A stretch of 32,862 nt of DNA from Acidobacteriota bacterium (GTDB lineage Bacteria > Acidobacteriota > UBA890), in NCBI GenBank assembly GCA_002731215.1, contig PCAP01000052.1:1-32862 (forward strand), in the 5' to 3' direction. The notes under the pieces were generated by a model. It saw nothing but the letters and a program-made list of their open reading frames with translations. It searched no databases and was not told where the DNA came from. A program made the position numbers and the translations under genes. Below are positions 1 through 8,673 of the stretch, piece by piece (position 1 is the stretch's first letter; each line of letters starts with the position of its first letter).

Positions 1-1
1 A

Positions 2-811
2 ATGGGTATAAACGTGGAGTACATGCATCACGAGGTGGCTCATAGTCAGCACGAAATTGACTTGAAATACTGCGATGCTCTACGAATGGCTGACAATCTC
101 CAGACATACAAGTGGCTGGTGAAGGAAATCGCTCGCCGCAATGGCATTCACGCAACTTTCATGCCCAAGCCACTGTCAGGCCAGAACGGGAGCGGGATGC
201 ACGTTCATTTGTCGATCTTTAACGACGCGAACAGCAATGCTTTCTATGATGCGGGTGATCCTCACCACTTGTCGCAAACAGCGCGCCATTTTTTGGCGGG
301 AGTTTTGGATAACGCGCGTGGGATGTGCCTAATCACCAACCAGTGGTACAACTCATATAAGCGTTTGGTTCCCGGCTACGAAGCCCCGGTCTACATAGCC
401 TGGGCGGAGCGGAACCGTTCCGCCCTGGTCCGAATTCCAATGTATAAACCAGGTAATGAGGTAGCAACCAGGATCGAGCTTCGTTTCCCCGATGCGGCTT
501 GCAACCCTTACCTCGCTTTCGCTGTGATGTTGGCATCGGGTTTCAAAGGTCTCGAAGATCAACTTCCGCTCGCAGACCCGGTAACCGACGATCTTTACAA
601 ATACACCGCCGTACAGCGTGAGCAGCAGGGTATCGATTCCTTGCCACACGATCTCTATGATGCCGTGCAGACTGCAGCCTCCTCGGAAGTAGTACGTACC
701 ACCTTGGGAGACCACGTTCTCGACAAACTGCTAGAGACTAAGATGGCTGAATATGATGGGCACCGATTGCATGTTTCGCACCGGGAGTTCGAAGAAAGTA
801 TCAACCTGTAG
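2..811 (+). CDS. glnA: Glutamine synthetase, C-terminal part (truncated by window edge)
   Basis: Motifs HHEVAHSQHEIDLKY, FMPKPLSGQNGSGMHVHLS, LVPGYEAPVYIAWAERNRSALVRIP, RIELRFPDAACNPYLAFA are typical of GS type I; frame is open to the left edge, so the real start lies outside. Confidence 0.95.
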   Translation: MGINVEYMHHEVAHSQHEIDLKYCDALRMADNLQTYKWLVKEIARRNGIHATFMPKPLSGQNGSGMHVHLSIFNDANSNAFYDAGDPHHLSQTARHFLAGVLDNARGMCLITNQWYNSYKRLVPGYEAPVYIAWAERNRSALVRIPMYKPGNEVATRIELRFPDAACNPYLAFAVMLASGFKGLEDQLPLADPVTDDLYKYTAVQREQQGIDSLPHDLYDAVQTAASSEVVRTTLGDHVLDKLLETKMAEYDGHRLHVSHREFEESINL

Positions 812-846
812 CTAGTGCGGGACGCTCCTCGAAAGGGGTTCGCAGG

Positions 847-1767
847 ATGACCCCCAGTATGGGAAATAGCGACCGGCTGCACGTGTGGCAGCCGGGCCCT
901 TCAGATGCTGCTGCAGCTAATGTAATTGCCGCGGCGATTTGGGGGGGGCGGAGAGCTTGGCATTCCAAGACTCTGATTGCCTACTTGTGGGCCTTCTACG
1001 TCGTGATTGTCAAAGGTGCCGGGAACGCCCTTCAAGAGGCCTTGTGGGGAAGGCCCAGTCAGCCAATTCAAGGAGGGGAATTCAGTGTTTGGTTTTCCTC
1101 TGCTCAATCGCTGGATATTGCCTATTTGGGCATGGTTCTGAATACGATCACACGGCCCCTCTGGATCGCAGATGGCTACTTCTTCCTGTTCTTTGGGGTG
1201 GTCGCAGGGGGTGCAATCGCTTATCTGCATGCGCCCCGACCGGCCCCTGCGCTAGCCCAACTAGGCGGGAACTGTGGTGCGTACCTCGGCCGATTCATCC
1301 GATTGGCCCTCGTCGCCGTCGCTCTCTTGTGGCTGATTCCTGCCCTGGGCTCCGTTTCCATACGCCGCTTTGTGCCCGTCTCCTCAGGGGGGCTTTATGA
1401 GTTGATCGTGCAATACCTGATCGTGGTTTGCGCGGTGGTGATTGACTATGCGCGCATCCGCACAGTGCTTCGAGATAGCCGATCTATGTTGATGGAGACC
1501 TTACGTTCTTTAAAGTTTGTGGTCCGTAATTTGGCTTGGATCCTTCAGCTTGAGGTTCTGTTCTTCTCTTGTGCCGCCCTACTAAGCGTGGCCATGCTTG
1601 TAGCGTCTAGTGTGCTGCACAGCCAGGCTCCACTGGGCTACATCGGCTTCGCGACGGAGCAGGTCTATGTAATCGCCTTAATCTGGCTCCGCTTAACGGC
1701 CTGGGGAGCGATGATCGCGTTATATCAAGGGGCTACGCTCAAGCGAATGGCAAAAGCCGGAGCCTAA
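847..1767 (+). CDS. Multi-pass membrane protein of unknown function
   Basis: 306 aa ORF with several long hydrophobic stretches; starts 35 bp after the glnA stop, same strand; no family recognised. Confidence 0.75.
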   Translation: MTPSMGNSDRLHVWQPGPSDAAAANVIAAAIWGGRRAWHSKTLIAYLWAFYVVIVKGAGNALQEALWGRPSQPIQGGEFSVWFSSAQSLDIAYLGMVLNTITRPLWIADGYFFLFFGVVAGGAIAYLHAPRPAPALAQLGGNCGAYLGRFIRLALVAVALLWLIPALGSVSIRRFVPVSSGGLYELIVQYLIVVCAVVIDYARIRTVLRDSRSMLMETLRSLKFVVRNLAWILQLEVLFFSCAALLSVAMLVASSVLHSQAPLGYIGFATEQVYVIALIWLRLTAWGAMIALYQGATLKRMAKAGA

Positions 1768-1772
1768 CTCAA

Positions 1773-2561
1773 TTAGGTCACTGATTGGCTGCGGCCACCA
1801 TCCACGGCGATCGTGGTTCCATGGACATAGGCGGCCTCTTCAGAGGCGAGAAAAACAACAACATTCGCAAATTCTTCTGGTGAGGCTAGCCGCCGGAGCG
1901 GAACTAGCCCGGCCCAGTTTTCAAACACTTGCGTTTCCTCGATGTTGTCCCGTGCTGCAATGTTCGATGCTAACTGGCCTAGGCGGTCAGTGGTCGTGTA
2001 GCCAGGACACACGTTGTTAACCACTACCTGGTCTGGGCCAACCTCGTTCGCGAGTGCCTTTGCCCAGCCAACGACGGCCATGCGGATGCTGTTAGAGAGA
2101 ATCAGGCCATCGACCGGCTGCTTCACTGAGGTCGACGTAATATTGACAATCCGCCCCCATTTTTGCGCACGCATGGCTGGCAAGATACGCCTCGTCAATT
2201 CCACGGCAGACATCAATGTTAAATCAACTGCGCCCCTCCAGTCTGCCTCACTTAAATCATCGAACGTCCCCGGTGGCGGGCCTCCGGCATTATTAATGAG
2301 GATGTCAACTACCCCGAACCGCTCCAGCGCACGGCTTGCAAGCTCATCGATTTGTGCTGTCGAGGTGAGGTCGGCTTGAATAGCGACCACTTCACCATCA
2401 TGCTTCTCGAGATTGGCCGTGGCTGCTGCAAGCTTGTCCGCAGAGCGAGAGCAAATTGCTAAATTGGCACCTGCCCCCGCTAAACCACAAGCCGACGCGT
2501 AGCCAAGGCCTTCCGATGCCCCGCAGACGAGCGCAGTACGTCCACTGAGATCAATTTGCAT
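1773..2561 (-). CDS. Short-chain dehydrogenase/reductase-like protein (atypical active site)
   Basis: MQIDLSGRTALVCGASEGLGYASA (Rossmann TGxxxGxG-like), NNAGG, C-terminal VDGG; start chosen at internal Met, overlapping the cupin gene by 11 bp. Catalytic YxxxK replaced by SNSIR. Confidence 0.88.
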   Translation of the reverse strand: MQIDLSGRTALVCGASEGLGYASACGLAGAGANLAICSRSADKLAAATANLEKHDGEVVAIQADLTSTAQIDELASRALERFGVVDILINNAGGPPPGTFDDLSEADWRGAVDLTLMSAVELTRRILPAMRAQKWGRIVNITSTSVKQPVDGLILSNSIRMAVVGWAKALANEVGPDQVVVNNVCPGYTTTDRLGQLASNIAARDNIEETQVFENWAGLVPLRRLASPEEFANVVVFLASEEAAYVHGTTIAVDGGRSQSVT

Positions 2562-2916
2562 CGCCGCCTCGGAGATAGGCATCCTCCCCGCTAAGCCAGT
2601 CGGCTCGTGGGGGGCTGAAAACGTCAATGTCCACCGTGTCTTCGAGGGCCACTGCAGCGTGTTCTACGTTCGGGGGAATGACCAAGGTCTCGCCGGACCG
2701 GACATCGATCACACTTTGGTCTCCCATTGTAAAGCGCAAGCAGCCGGAGGCGACATAGGTAATTTGCTCATTATGGTGACTATGGGACGGAACCTCGGCA
2801 CCTTCTTTGAGGTCGATAATGGCAAGCATCACCTGGTCCCCTGTTACCATCCTTCGTCCAATCTTTGATGTGAGCATTTCCTGTGGGATATCGTCCCAAG
2901 CCTTATGGTTGACCAC
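2551..2916 (-). CDS. Small cupin-domain protein
   Basis: HSHHNEQITYVASGCLRF ... GETLVIPPNVEHAAVAL cupin motifs; SD AAGGAG 6 nt upstream of a GTG start at 2916 (ORF track starts at TTG 2922). Confidence 0.85.
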   Translation of the reverse strand: MVNHKAWDDIPQEMLTSKIGRRMVTGDQVMLAIIDLKEGAEVPSHSHHNEQITYVASGCLRFTMGDQSVIDVRSGETLVIPPNVEHAAVALEDTVDIDVFSPPRADWLSGEDAYLRGGDAN

Positions 2917-3042
2917 ACGCAACTCCTTGCTAAATATTCATTTCGAAAACGAGATAATATTGGCGATTAATGTCGCCACGTAGCATGGGATTTTAGGGCC
3001 ATCAACGAGCCACGTACAGGTCGCTTTCAGACATCACTCGTA

Positions 3043-3735
3043 GTGGGGACGTTTTCGTTTCTCAGTGCTTTGGCAATGGCTCTCGATTGGGGTGTCAGGC
3101 CGGGCCGGGCTGGTTTGCCGCCATTGCCTTTGGCTCTTGGCGTCTTCTTCGTTGCTTTTACCATCACGATGGGGTCGGCCGTTTGGCTTGCGTCCAGCCT
3201 TCGATTGCCGGCCTTTCTTCTGCTCTCGGAATTGTCCGGGCGTCAGCGTTGGCGCCGTTATTTCGTCTATGGCATTGGTGGTGGGCTTCTTATCTATCTA
3301 ACGAACAGTGCTCTATACCTAACGACCGAATCGGCCGAGTTTCGTCCCGCGCAGGTATATAACCTTGATAACGAACTAAAAGTCTTTGCACTCTCGGCCC
3401 GGGCGGCCCTTTCAGAAGAGACTATGTATCGGTTGTTTGCAATACCGTTTCTAGTCTCCTTAGGAATGCGGTTCTATGGTTGGCGGCCGCGGTTCGGATT
3501 CGATCTGCTCCCGACGAAATCCCCTACGGAGCCGGTCCGGCCACCTCGAATTATGGTGTTGGCAGCCATGCTCTGTTCCGCCTTGTTATTTGGGTTGGCC
3601 CATAACAACAATCCCGTCGCGGCATTCATGTTTGGACTGTTACTCGGGAACTCGTTTCTTCGCGGTGGTTGGGAGTCTGCTGTAACCGCGCACTTCTTGG
3701 GGAATTACCTGCTATTCATGGGGATATATCTGTAG
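3043..3735 (+). CDS. CPBP family intramembrane metalloprotease (CAAX protease/Abi family)
   Basis: SEETMYRLF (EExxxR), FGLAHN and HFLGN motifs with multiple TM segments; GTG start, exact start uncertain. Confidence 0.8.
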   Translation: MGTFSFLSALAMALDWGVRPGRAGLPPLPLALGVFFVAFTITMGSAVWLASSLRLPAFLLLSELSGRQRWRRYFVYGIGGGLLIYLTNSALYLTTESAEFRPAQVYNLDNELKVFALSARAALSEETMYRLFAIPFLVSLGMRFYGWRPRFGFDLLPTKSPTEPVRPPRIMVLAAMLCSALLFGLAHNNNPVAAFMFGLLLGNSFLRGGWESAVTAHFLGNYLLFMGIYL

Positions 3736-3739
3736 CTTT

Positions 3740-3772
3740 GATCTCGGGGACTCACAGCGGCCCCATTAGATC
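3740..3772. terminator. Possible intergenic terminator-like hairpin between convergent genes
   Basis: GATCT c GGGG [loop] CCCC att AGATC inverted repeat 5 bp after the CPBP stop and before the 3' end of the FAD-subunit gene; no T-tract, so weak. Confidence 0.35.
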
Positions 3773-3805
3773 AACCTGTGTGCGTAAAATCGGAAGCTGG
3801 CTCGT

Positions 3806-4786
3806 CTAATTCGCTCGTGTGGCAAGATCCTGGAATGCTCTCCGGACCTCGACACGTACCATCTTCTTGCGCCAGGCATACATAAGGTCGGTGTTGTCGA
3901 GGGGGGTTGCTGCCTTGAATGCTGCATCAGCAACGGCGAGAAGACGGTCGTCGGTTAGGGTGCGGCCCAGCAAAAGCTGGGCAACCTCAACGCTGACTGG
4001 ATGAGTGTGGACCGCACCCAGTACAAGCTGGGCGGCTGAGACTTTGTTCCCATCCATGGAAAGGCTAGCTGCTACTCCTAAAACAGGGAAGTCGAAGCTA
4101 CCTCGGCGCCGAACTTTCCGATAAGTGCTTTTCAAGCCATCGTTTTTGGGAATTAGAATTCTTGACAGGATCTCATCGGGTTTCTTAGTGAGGTAAGCGA
4201 TTCCGTCATCTTGGTACAGGGCACTAACAGGGATCGAGCGTTCGCCATCAGGTCCGACAAGAATCACGGACGCACCCAGCGCCATAAGTGCTGGCGCCGC
4301 GTCGCTTGAGGTGACCGCCCAGCACTTCGAACTCCCAGGTGCGACCAAGCAAATATCGCCTTCACGTTTCATGCAAAACCCGATGGACTCCCTCCATTCG
4401 TGTGTCTGGTTGTAGTAGTTGCAACGAGTGTCCACACAAAGGTTTCCGCCTATAGTTCCTTGTCGTTGAATTTGTGGGTTAGCAACCTGTTGGACAGCCT
4501 CGACTAGCGCCGTCGCGCTCTTTACGACGGCTTTCTCGGCGGCGATGTTACGCAGGCTTACCCCGGCTCCGATTCCAATCTCTCCATTGTCCGAAATGGT
4601 CTGCAATTCGGGAAGATGGCTAAGCCCGACAAGAACGCTCGCATCAAATTGGCGGCGTTTAAGGTTCGGGATCAGGTCCGTCCCACCCGCGATAACCATT
4701 GACTCCCCAGGGTGATCAGCAAGCGCTTCAGCTGCCTCGCTAACGTTGTTGGGCCGAAGGTGTCGGAATGGAGGAAGTCTCAGCAT
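3806..4786 (-). CDS. Molybdenum hydroxylase FAD-binding subunit, 4-hydroxybenzoyl-CoA reductase beta-like
   Basis: VIAGGTDLIPNLKR and NPQIQRQGTIGGNL FAD motifs; extra cysteine loop CNYYNQTHEWRESIGFCMKREGDICLVAPGSSKC; start at Met (4786) overlapping the large-subunit stop. Confidence 0.92.
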   Translation of the reverse strand: MLRLPPFRHLRPNNVSEAAEALADHPGESMVIAGGTDLIPNLKRRQFDASVLVGLSHLPELQTISDNGEIGIGAGVSLRNIAAEKAVVKSATALVEAVQQVANPQIQRQGTIGGNLCVDTRCNYYNQTHEWRESIGFCMKREGDICLVAPGSSKCWAVTSSDAAPALMALGASVILVGPDGERSIPVSALYQDDGIAYLTKKPDEILSRILIPKNDGLKSTYRKVRRRGSFDFPVLGVAASLSMDGNKVSAAQLVLGAVHTHPVSVEVAQLLLGRTLTDDRLLAVADAAFKAATPLDNTDLMYAWRKKMVRVEVRRAFQDLATRAN

Positions 4787-7236
4787 TTTGACCGGTCCCG
4801 ACGCCGAGTCTCCACCCACTGTTCGGGTGGCTGGTCGTACCAGACAGGATCAATCTTAACTGGAGTTGGCCACTGATAATCCGGAAACTTGTTGGGCCCA
4901 ACCTGCGGGAATTTACCCTTCTCTTGAAGTGCAAGTGCTGCCAAGACCTTTTCGGGAGTGATCGGCAACTCGTCAATACGTGCCCCGATGGCATCGTATA
5001 CGGCGTTGGCAATAGCGGGTGGTATCGGCAACAACGGCCCCTGCCCCACCTCCTTTGCTCCGAACGGTCCCTCAGCATCGTTTGTCTCAATCAAATAACT
5101 TTCAACTGATGGCATCTCTAGAAAAGTTGGTGTTTTGTAATCAAGCATTGACGGAAACTGGTGTTGGCCTTTCCGGAAGGCCTGTTCTTCCATGAAAATT
5201 TCACCTAACGCCATATACACCGACCCTTCAATCTGGCCTCGCGCCAGAATGGGATTGATGGCGCGGCCGATGTCATGCGCGACCCAAAGTTTCTCAGGGG
5301 TAACGATGCCGGTTTCGCGGTCCACACTTACTTTGGCTACTGCTGCTGAGTATGAATACGCCGGCGTCGGGCCCACGCCGGATCCCTTGTAGGGGCCACG
5401 AAGGGCCTGAGGGGTAAATGACCCTGTCGATGATAGTTGGCCGAACTTCGACTCCGCCAATTTCACTGCCCTCAAAAAAGAGGAGCTCTTGCCCGTTGGC
5501 ACACCGTTGACCATATGGACGATTTGGCCGGCTGCACTCTGTAAACTCTCAGTGCCCTCAGAAAGTGCCCTTTCGCTGATATGAAGTTCTTCTGCGACCG
5601 CTTCAAAAAGCTTTTTCCTGAGCTTCTCGGCGGCTTCTATGGCAGCATTGCCCATCATGAATGTCACACGGCTCGAATAGGCGCCCAGATCGATAGGCGT
5701 GGTGTCAGTATCGGCACAAATCAAGTTTACGTCGGCTGGGGTAATGCCCAGGATTTCCGCCACAGTCATAGCCAGGACTGAATCTGAACCCTGGCCAATA
5801 TCGATCTGCATGCACTTGGCAGTCACGCCTCCACCGCGATCAATTTTCAAGTCCACGGAAGTGTGGGGCATCTTGTTCCAGTAGATAGGGAGCCCTGCGC
5901 CGGACAGATACGACCCAACGGCCAGCCCGACGCCCTTGCCCACCGGGAGGGCACCGCGAAGGGAGTTAAAATCTGAACCCTCAGTAACCTTTTCGATGCA
6001 CTCACCTAGTCCACAAGAGGTAACTCTCATGTGATTGACGGTCATGCTGTACTCGTCAACAAGGATTGACTTCCGGTACGCAGCTGGATCAATTCCAAGA
6101 GCGTTGGCCACGCGATCAAGATGAACTTCAAGGGCGTAGCGTGGCTGGGGAGTTCCATGACCGCGTTTGGGGCCACAAGGTGGCTTGTTGGTGAAAACAC
6201 GAACACCACGGAACCTGTAGGCAGGTATCTTGTAGGTTACGGTTTGCAGCGCCCCCGTGTAATACGTACTTGCAACGCCATAACTGCCGTACGCGCCACC
6301 ATCGACAAAAGATTGAAAATCAAGTGCTGTTATTGAGCCGTCGTTTTTTACACCAAGTTTTACATTCATGAGCACAGGGTGGCGTCCGCGATGAGCGTAG
6401 AAGACTTCCTCTCGCGTCAACGTGATCTTTACGGGGCGTCCGGTCAGCATCGAAAGCTTTGCTGCACAAAACTCATGGGGGAATGGATCAGACTTGCCAC
6501 CGAACCCTCCTCCCACCGGAGTAGCTATAACCCGTATCCGGGAAGCTGGGATTTTGAGAACGCTGGCCAATGCTTTGTGTACATAGTGTGGCGTTTGCGT
6601 GGAGGACCAGAGAGTAAGTTTGGAATCTGCGCCGTACTGAGCCACAGCTGAGTGTTGTTCTAGGGCTAGATGGTTGCTTCCCGAGTAAAAATACGTGTTG
6701 TCAAAAACTTGGTCCGCGGCGTCGAATCCGGAATCAAGGTCGCCGAACTCTAGGTTTATTTGTTTGTGCACATTGTCGTGTGGACCGTAGTCATGGATCC
6801 GGGAAGTTTCTCCGACTGCGGCAAGCCCCTCGCTAATCTCAAAACTGGTCGGCAAATCCTCGTACTTGACTTCGATGGCTCGCACCGCCTCTTCTGCTGT
6901 CATTTCATCCACCGCAGCCACCGCGACGATGGGGTCTCCAACAAATCGGACCCGATCGACTTCAAGCGGATATTCATCTTCACTGACTGGGAGAATTCCA
7001 TACTTCACCGGGAGGTCTTCTCCAGTGACAATCGCTTTCACTCCGGGCATTGCCTTGGCTTTGGAAGTGTCAATACTGAGAATCCGCGCATGGGGTCGGC
7101 GGGATCCTAGGAGTTTGCCGTAAAGCATCCTTGGCAAAGTGAAGTCGTCAGCGTAAACAGACTGGCCGGTTGCTTTCCGAATTCCATCAACGCGGGGCAC
7201 TGACTGGCCGATGACACTGTACTTCGTGAGGCTCAT
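4780..7236 (-). CDS. Molybdenum hydroxylase molybdopterin-binding large subunit, 4-hydroxybenzoyl-CoA reductase alpha-like
   Basis: TPVGGGFGGK, GPKRGHGTPQPRYALE, DIGQGSDSVL, GAYSSRVTFMMGNA, GAKEVGQGP motifs; ATGA overlap with the small-subunit gene (start at 7236, small-subunit stop 7233-7235). Confidence 0.93.
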   Translation of the reverse strand: MSLTKYSVIGQSVPRVDGIRKATGQSVYADDFTLPRMLYGKLLGSRRPHARILSIDTSKAKAMPGVKAIVTGEDLPVKYGILPVSEDEYPLEVDRVRFVGDPIVAVAAVDEMTAEEAVRAIEVKYEDLPTSFEISEGLAAVGETSRIHDYGPHDNVHKQINLEFGDLDSGFDAADQVFDNTYFYSGSNHLALEQHSAVAQYGADSKLTLWSSTQTPHYVHKALASVLKIPASRIRVIATPVGGGFGGKSDPFPHEFCAAKLSMLTGRPVKITLTREEVFYAHRGRHPVLMNVKLGVKNDGSITALDFQSFVDGGAYGSYGVASTYYTGALQTVTYKIPAYRFRGVRVFTNKPPCGPKRGHGTPQPRYALEVHLDRVANALGIDPAAYRKSILVDEYSMTVNHMRVTSCGLGECIEKVTEGSDFNSLRGALPVGKGVGLAVGSYLSGAGLPIYWNKMPHTSVDLKIDRGGGVTAKCMQIDIGQGSDSVLAMTVAEILGITPADVNLICADTDTTPIDLGAYSSRVTFMMGNAAIEAAEKLRKKLFEAVAEELHISERALSEGTESLQSAAGQIVHMVNGVPTGKSSSFLRAVKLAESKFGQLSSTGSFTPQALRGPYKGSGVGPTPAYSYSAAVAKVSVDRETGIVTPEKLWVAHDIGRAINPILARGQIEGSVYMALGEIFMEEQAFRKGQHQFPSMLDYKTPTFLEMPSVESYLIETNDAEGPFGAKEVGQGPLLPIPPAIANAVYDAIGARIDELPITPEKVLAALALQEKGKFPQVGPNKFPDYQWPTPVKIDPVWYDQPPEQWVETRRRDRSKC

Positions 7237-7796
7237 CTGATCCCAGTTCCCTGTGTCGTCGATTCCGGCGTATTGCCGCGGTCCGCATCCTGTTGACTTG
7301 AATGCAGTTTTTTTGCGGCAGAATCCACAGCTTCGAGTATTTGCAAGTAACCGGTGCAGCGACACAGATTGCCCGCCAAATACTCCTTGATTTCTTCGGT
7401 AGTGGGATGTGAATTACTGTCGAGCAACGCCTTGGAAGACATCATCATCCCCGGAGTGCAATAGCCGCACTGCGCTGCACCAAGTTCGGCAAAGGCGACT
7501 TGAAGCTCATGCGGTCGCCCTCCCTCCGCAAGTCCCTCGATCGTTAGAATTTCATGGCCTTGAACTTCAACTGGAAGGACCAAACAAGAGAGCATTGGAT
7601 CCCCGTCAATTAACACGGTGCAGGTGCCGCATTCCCCAAGTTCGCAACCGTGCTTGGTTCCCGTGAGCCCAAGATCTTCACGCAATATCTCTAGAAGAGT
7701 CTTATTTACCGGTGCGACGATCTCATAGCTTTCGCCGTTGACCCGAACATGTAGGCGTTCTGCGGGAAGTGGTGCTTGGAAAGTTGAATGTTTCAT
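7233..7796 (-). CDS. Molybdenum hydroxylase [2Fe-2S] small subunit
   Basis: CELGECGTCTVLIDG (plant-type 2Fe-2S) and CGYCTPGMMMSSKALL...GNLCRCTGY motifs. Confidence 0.95.
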   Translation of the reverse strand: MKHSTFQAPLPAERLHVRVNGESYEIVAPVNKTLLEILREDLGLTGTKHGCELGECGTCTVLIDGDPMLSCLVLPVEVQGHEILTIEGLAEGGRPHELQVAFAELGAAQCGYCTPGMMMSSKALLDSNSHPTTEEIKEYLAGNLCRCTGYLQILEAVDSAAKKLHSSQQDADRGNTPESTTQGTGIR

Positions 7797-8608
7797 GCGC
7801 CGGTTTCTACGGAAGTTATGATGGGATCAATGTCCTGATTACTAACGATGTCAAAGTCCTGACAGAGCGACTGACATGCAGTCTGCACTGGCTGGGCGAG
7901 GTTAGTGAGCTGCTGGCGTCCATGCGAAACGGCCAAACCAAGCAGACAGATAGCGCCGATTGTATGGCCGTGCACGTCGCGTACAGGAGCTCCAATAGCA
8001 ACCACACCGTCGAGATATTCTTCAAGGTCCAGAGCGTAGCCATGTGCCCGGACAGTCTGGATTTCCCTGGCATATTCGTTCAGGTCGACAATACTTTTTG
8101 AGGTATATGCTGGCAGGGTTCCGCTCAGTACAGTTCTTGGATGGTCTTCGTGAGCTCCAGCGGCGAATAGTTTCCCGAAAACGCCGGCATTTGCATCGAT
8201 AACGTGTCCGATTGGAGCACTGATATTAAAAGGGGACGGGCTTTCAGCCTTGGCAACAAGAACGACGTGATTGGCCTCCCGCACCCCCAATAAAGCGGTC
8301 ATCTGCGCGGTTTCTGCAAGGCTCTTCAGATAAGGAAGACCCAAGGCAGGCAATTCAACGTGGTGGCGTCGATGGGAAACCATATTGCCCAGACTCGGGC
8401 CTAGACGGTAGGACCGTGTGTATTTGTCTTGCTCGAGGAATCCATGGTGTCGAAGGGTCGCGGCAATCTGATGCGCACTCGATTTCGGAATTCGCAAATC
8501 GCGAGCCAGGTCAGACACAGTCCGGTCCTCGCTTGATTTCTGAAGTGTCACGAGCATTCGAAGAGCTCGGTCAACCGCTGGGACCAGTTCTGGCGTAGTT
8601 TTTGGCAT
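7793..8608 (-). CDS. IclR family transcriptional regulator
   Basis: N-terminal HTH AVDRALRMLVTLQKSSEDRTVSDLARDLRIPKSSAHQIAATLRHHGFLEQD and C-terminal IclR effector domain; ATGA overlap with the 2Fe-2S subunit gene. Confidence 0.93.
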   Translation of the reverse strand: MPKTTPELVPAVDRALRMLVTLQKSSEDRTVSDLARDLRIPKSSAHQIAATLRHHGFLEQDKYTRSYRLGPSLGNMVSHRRHHVELPALGLPYLKSLAETAQMTALLGVREANHVVLVAKAESPSPFNISAPIGHVIDANAGVFGKLFAAGAHEDHPRTVLSGTLPAYTSKSIVDLNEYAREIQTVRAHGYALDLEEYLDGVVAIGAPVRDVHGHTIGAICLLGLAVSHGRQQLTNLAQPVQTACQSLCQDFDIVSNQDIDPIITSVETGA

Positions 8609-8626
8609 GTTCGATATCCTGGACGG

Positions 8627-8644
8627 TGTTCAGTATACTGAACA
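8627..8644. promoter_or_regulatory. Putative IclR-type operator: perfect 18-bp palindrome TGTTCAGTATACTGAACA
   Basis: Exact inverted repeat 18 bp upstream of the regulator start codon, in the gap between the IclR gene and the upstream crotonase gene. Confidence 0.7.
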
Positions 8645-8660
8645 TGAGTTACGACAGCAA
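8632..8660 (-). promoter_or_regulatory. Putative sigma70-type promoter for the IclR/molybdenum hydroxylase unit
   Basis: On the minus strand: TTGCTG, 17-nt spacer, TATACT; the -10 lies inside the palindrome. Confidence 0.5.
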
Positions 8661-8673
8661 CAACAGAGAAGCT

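Noticed and set aside
1763-1777. CCTAA-ctcaa-TTAGG hairpin spanning both stop codons of convergent genes
   Set aside because: Only a 5-bp AT-containing stem with no T-tract; too weak to call a terminator.
3043-3735. CPBP protease considered as a bacteriocin-immunity or abortive-infection component
   Set aside because: No bacteriocin precursor, ABC exporter or toxin gene nearby; the family is broad, so no specific role can be supported.
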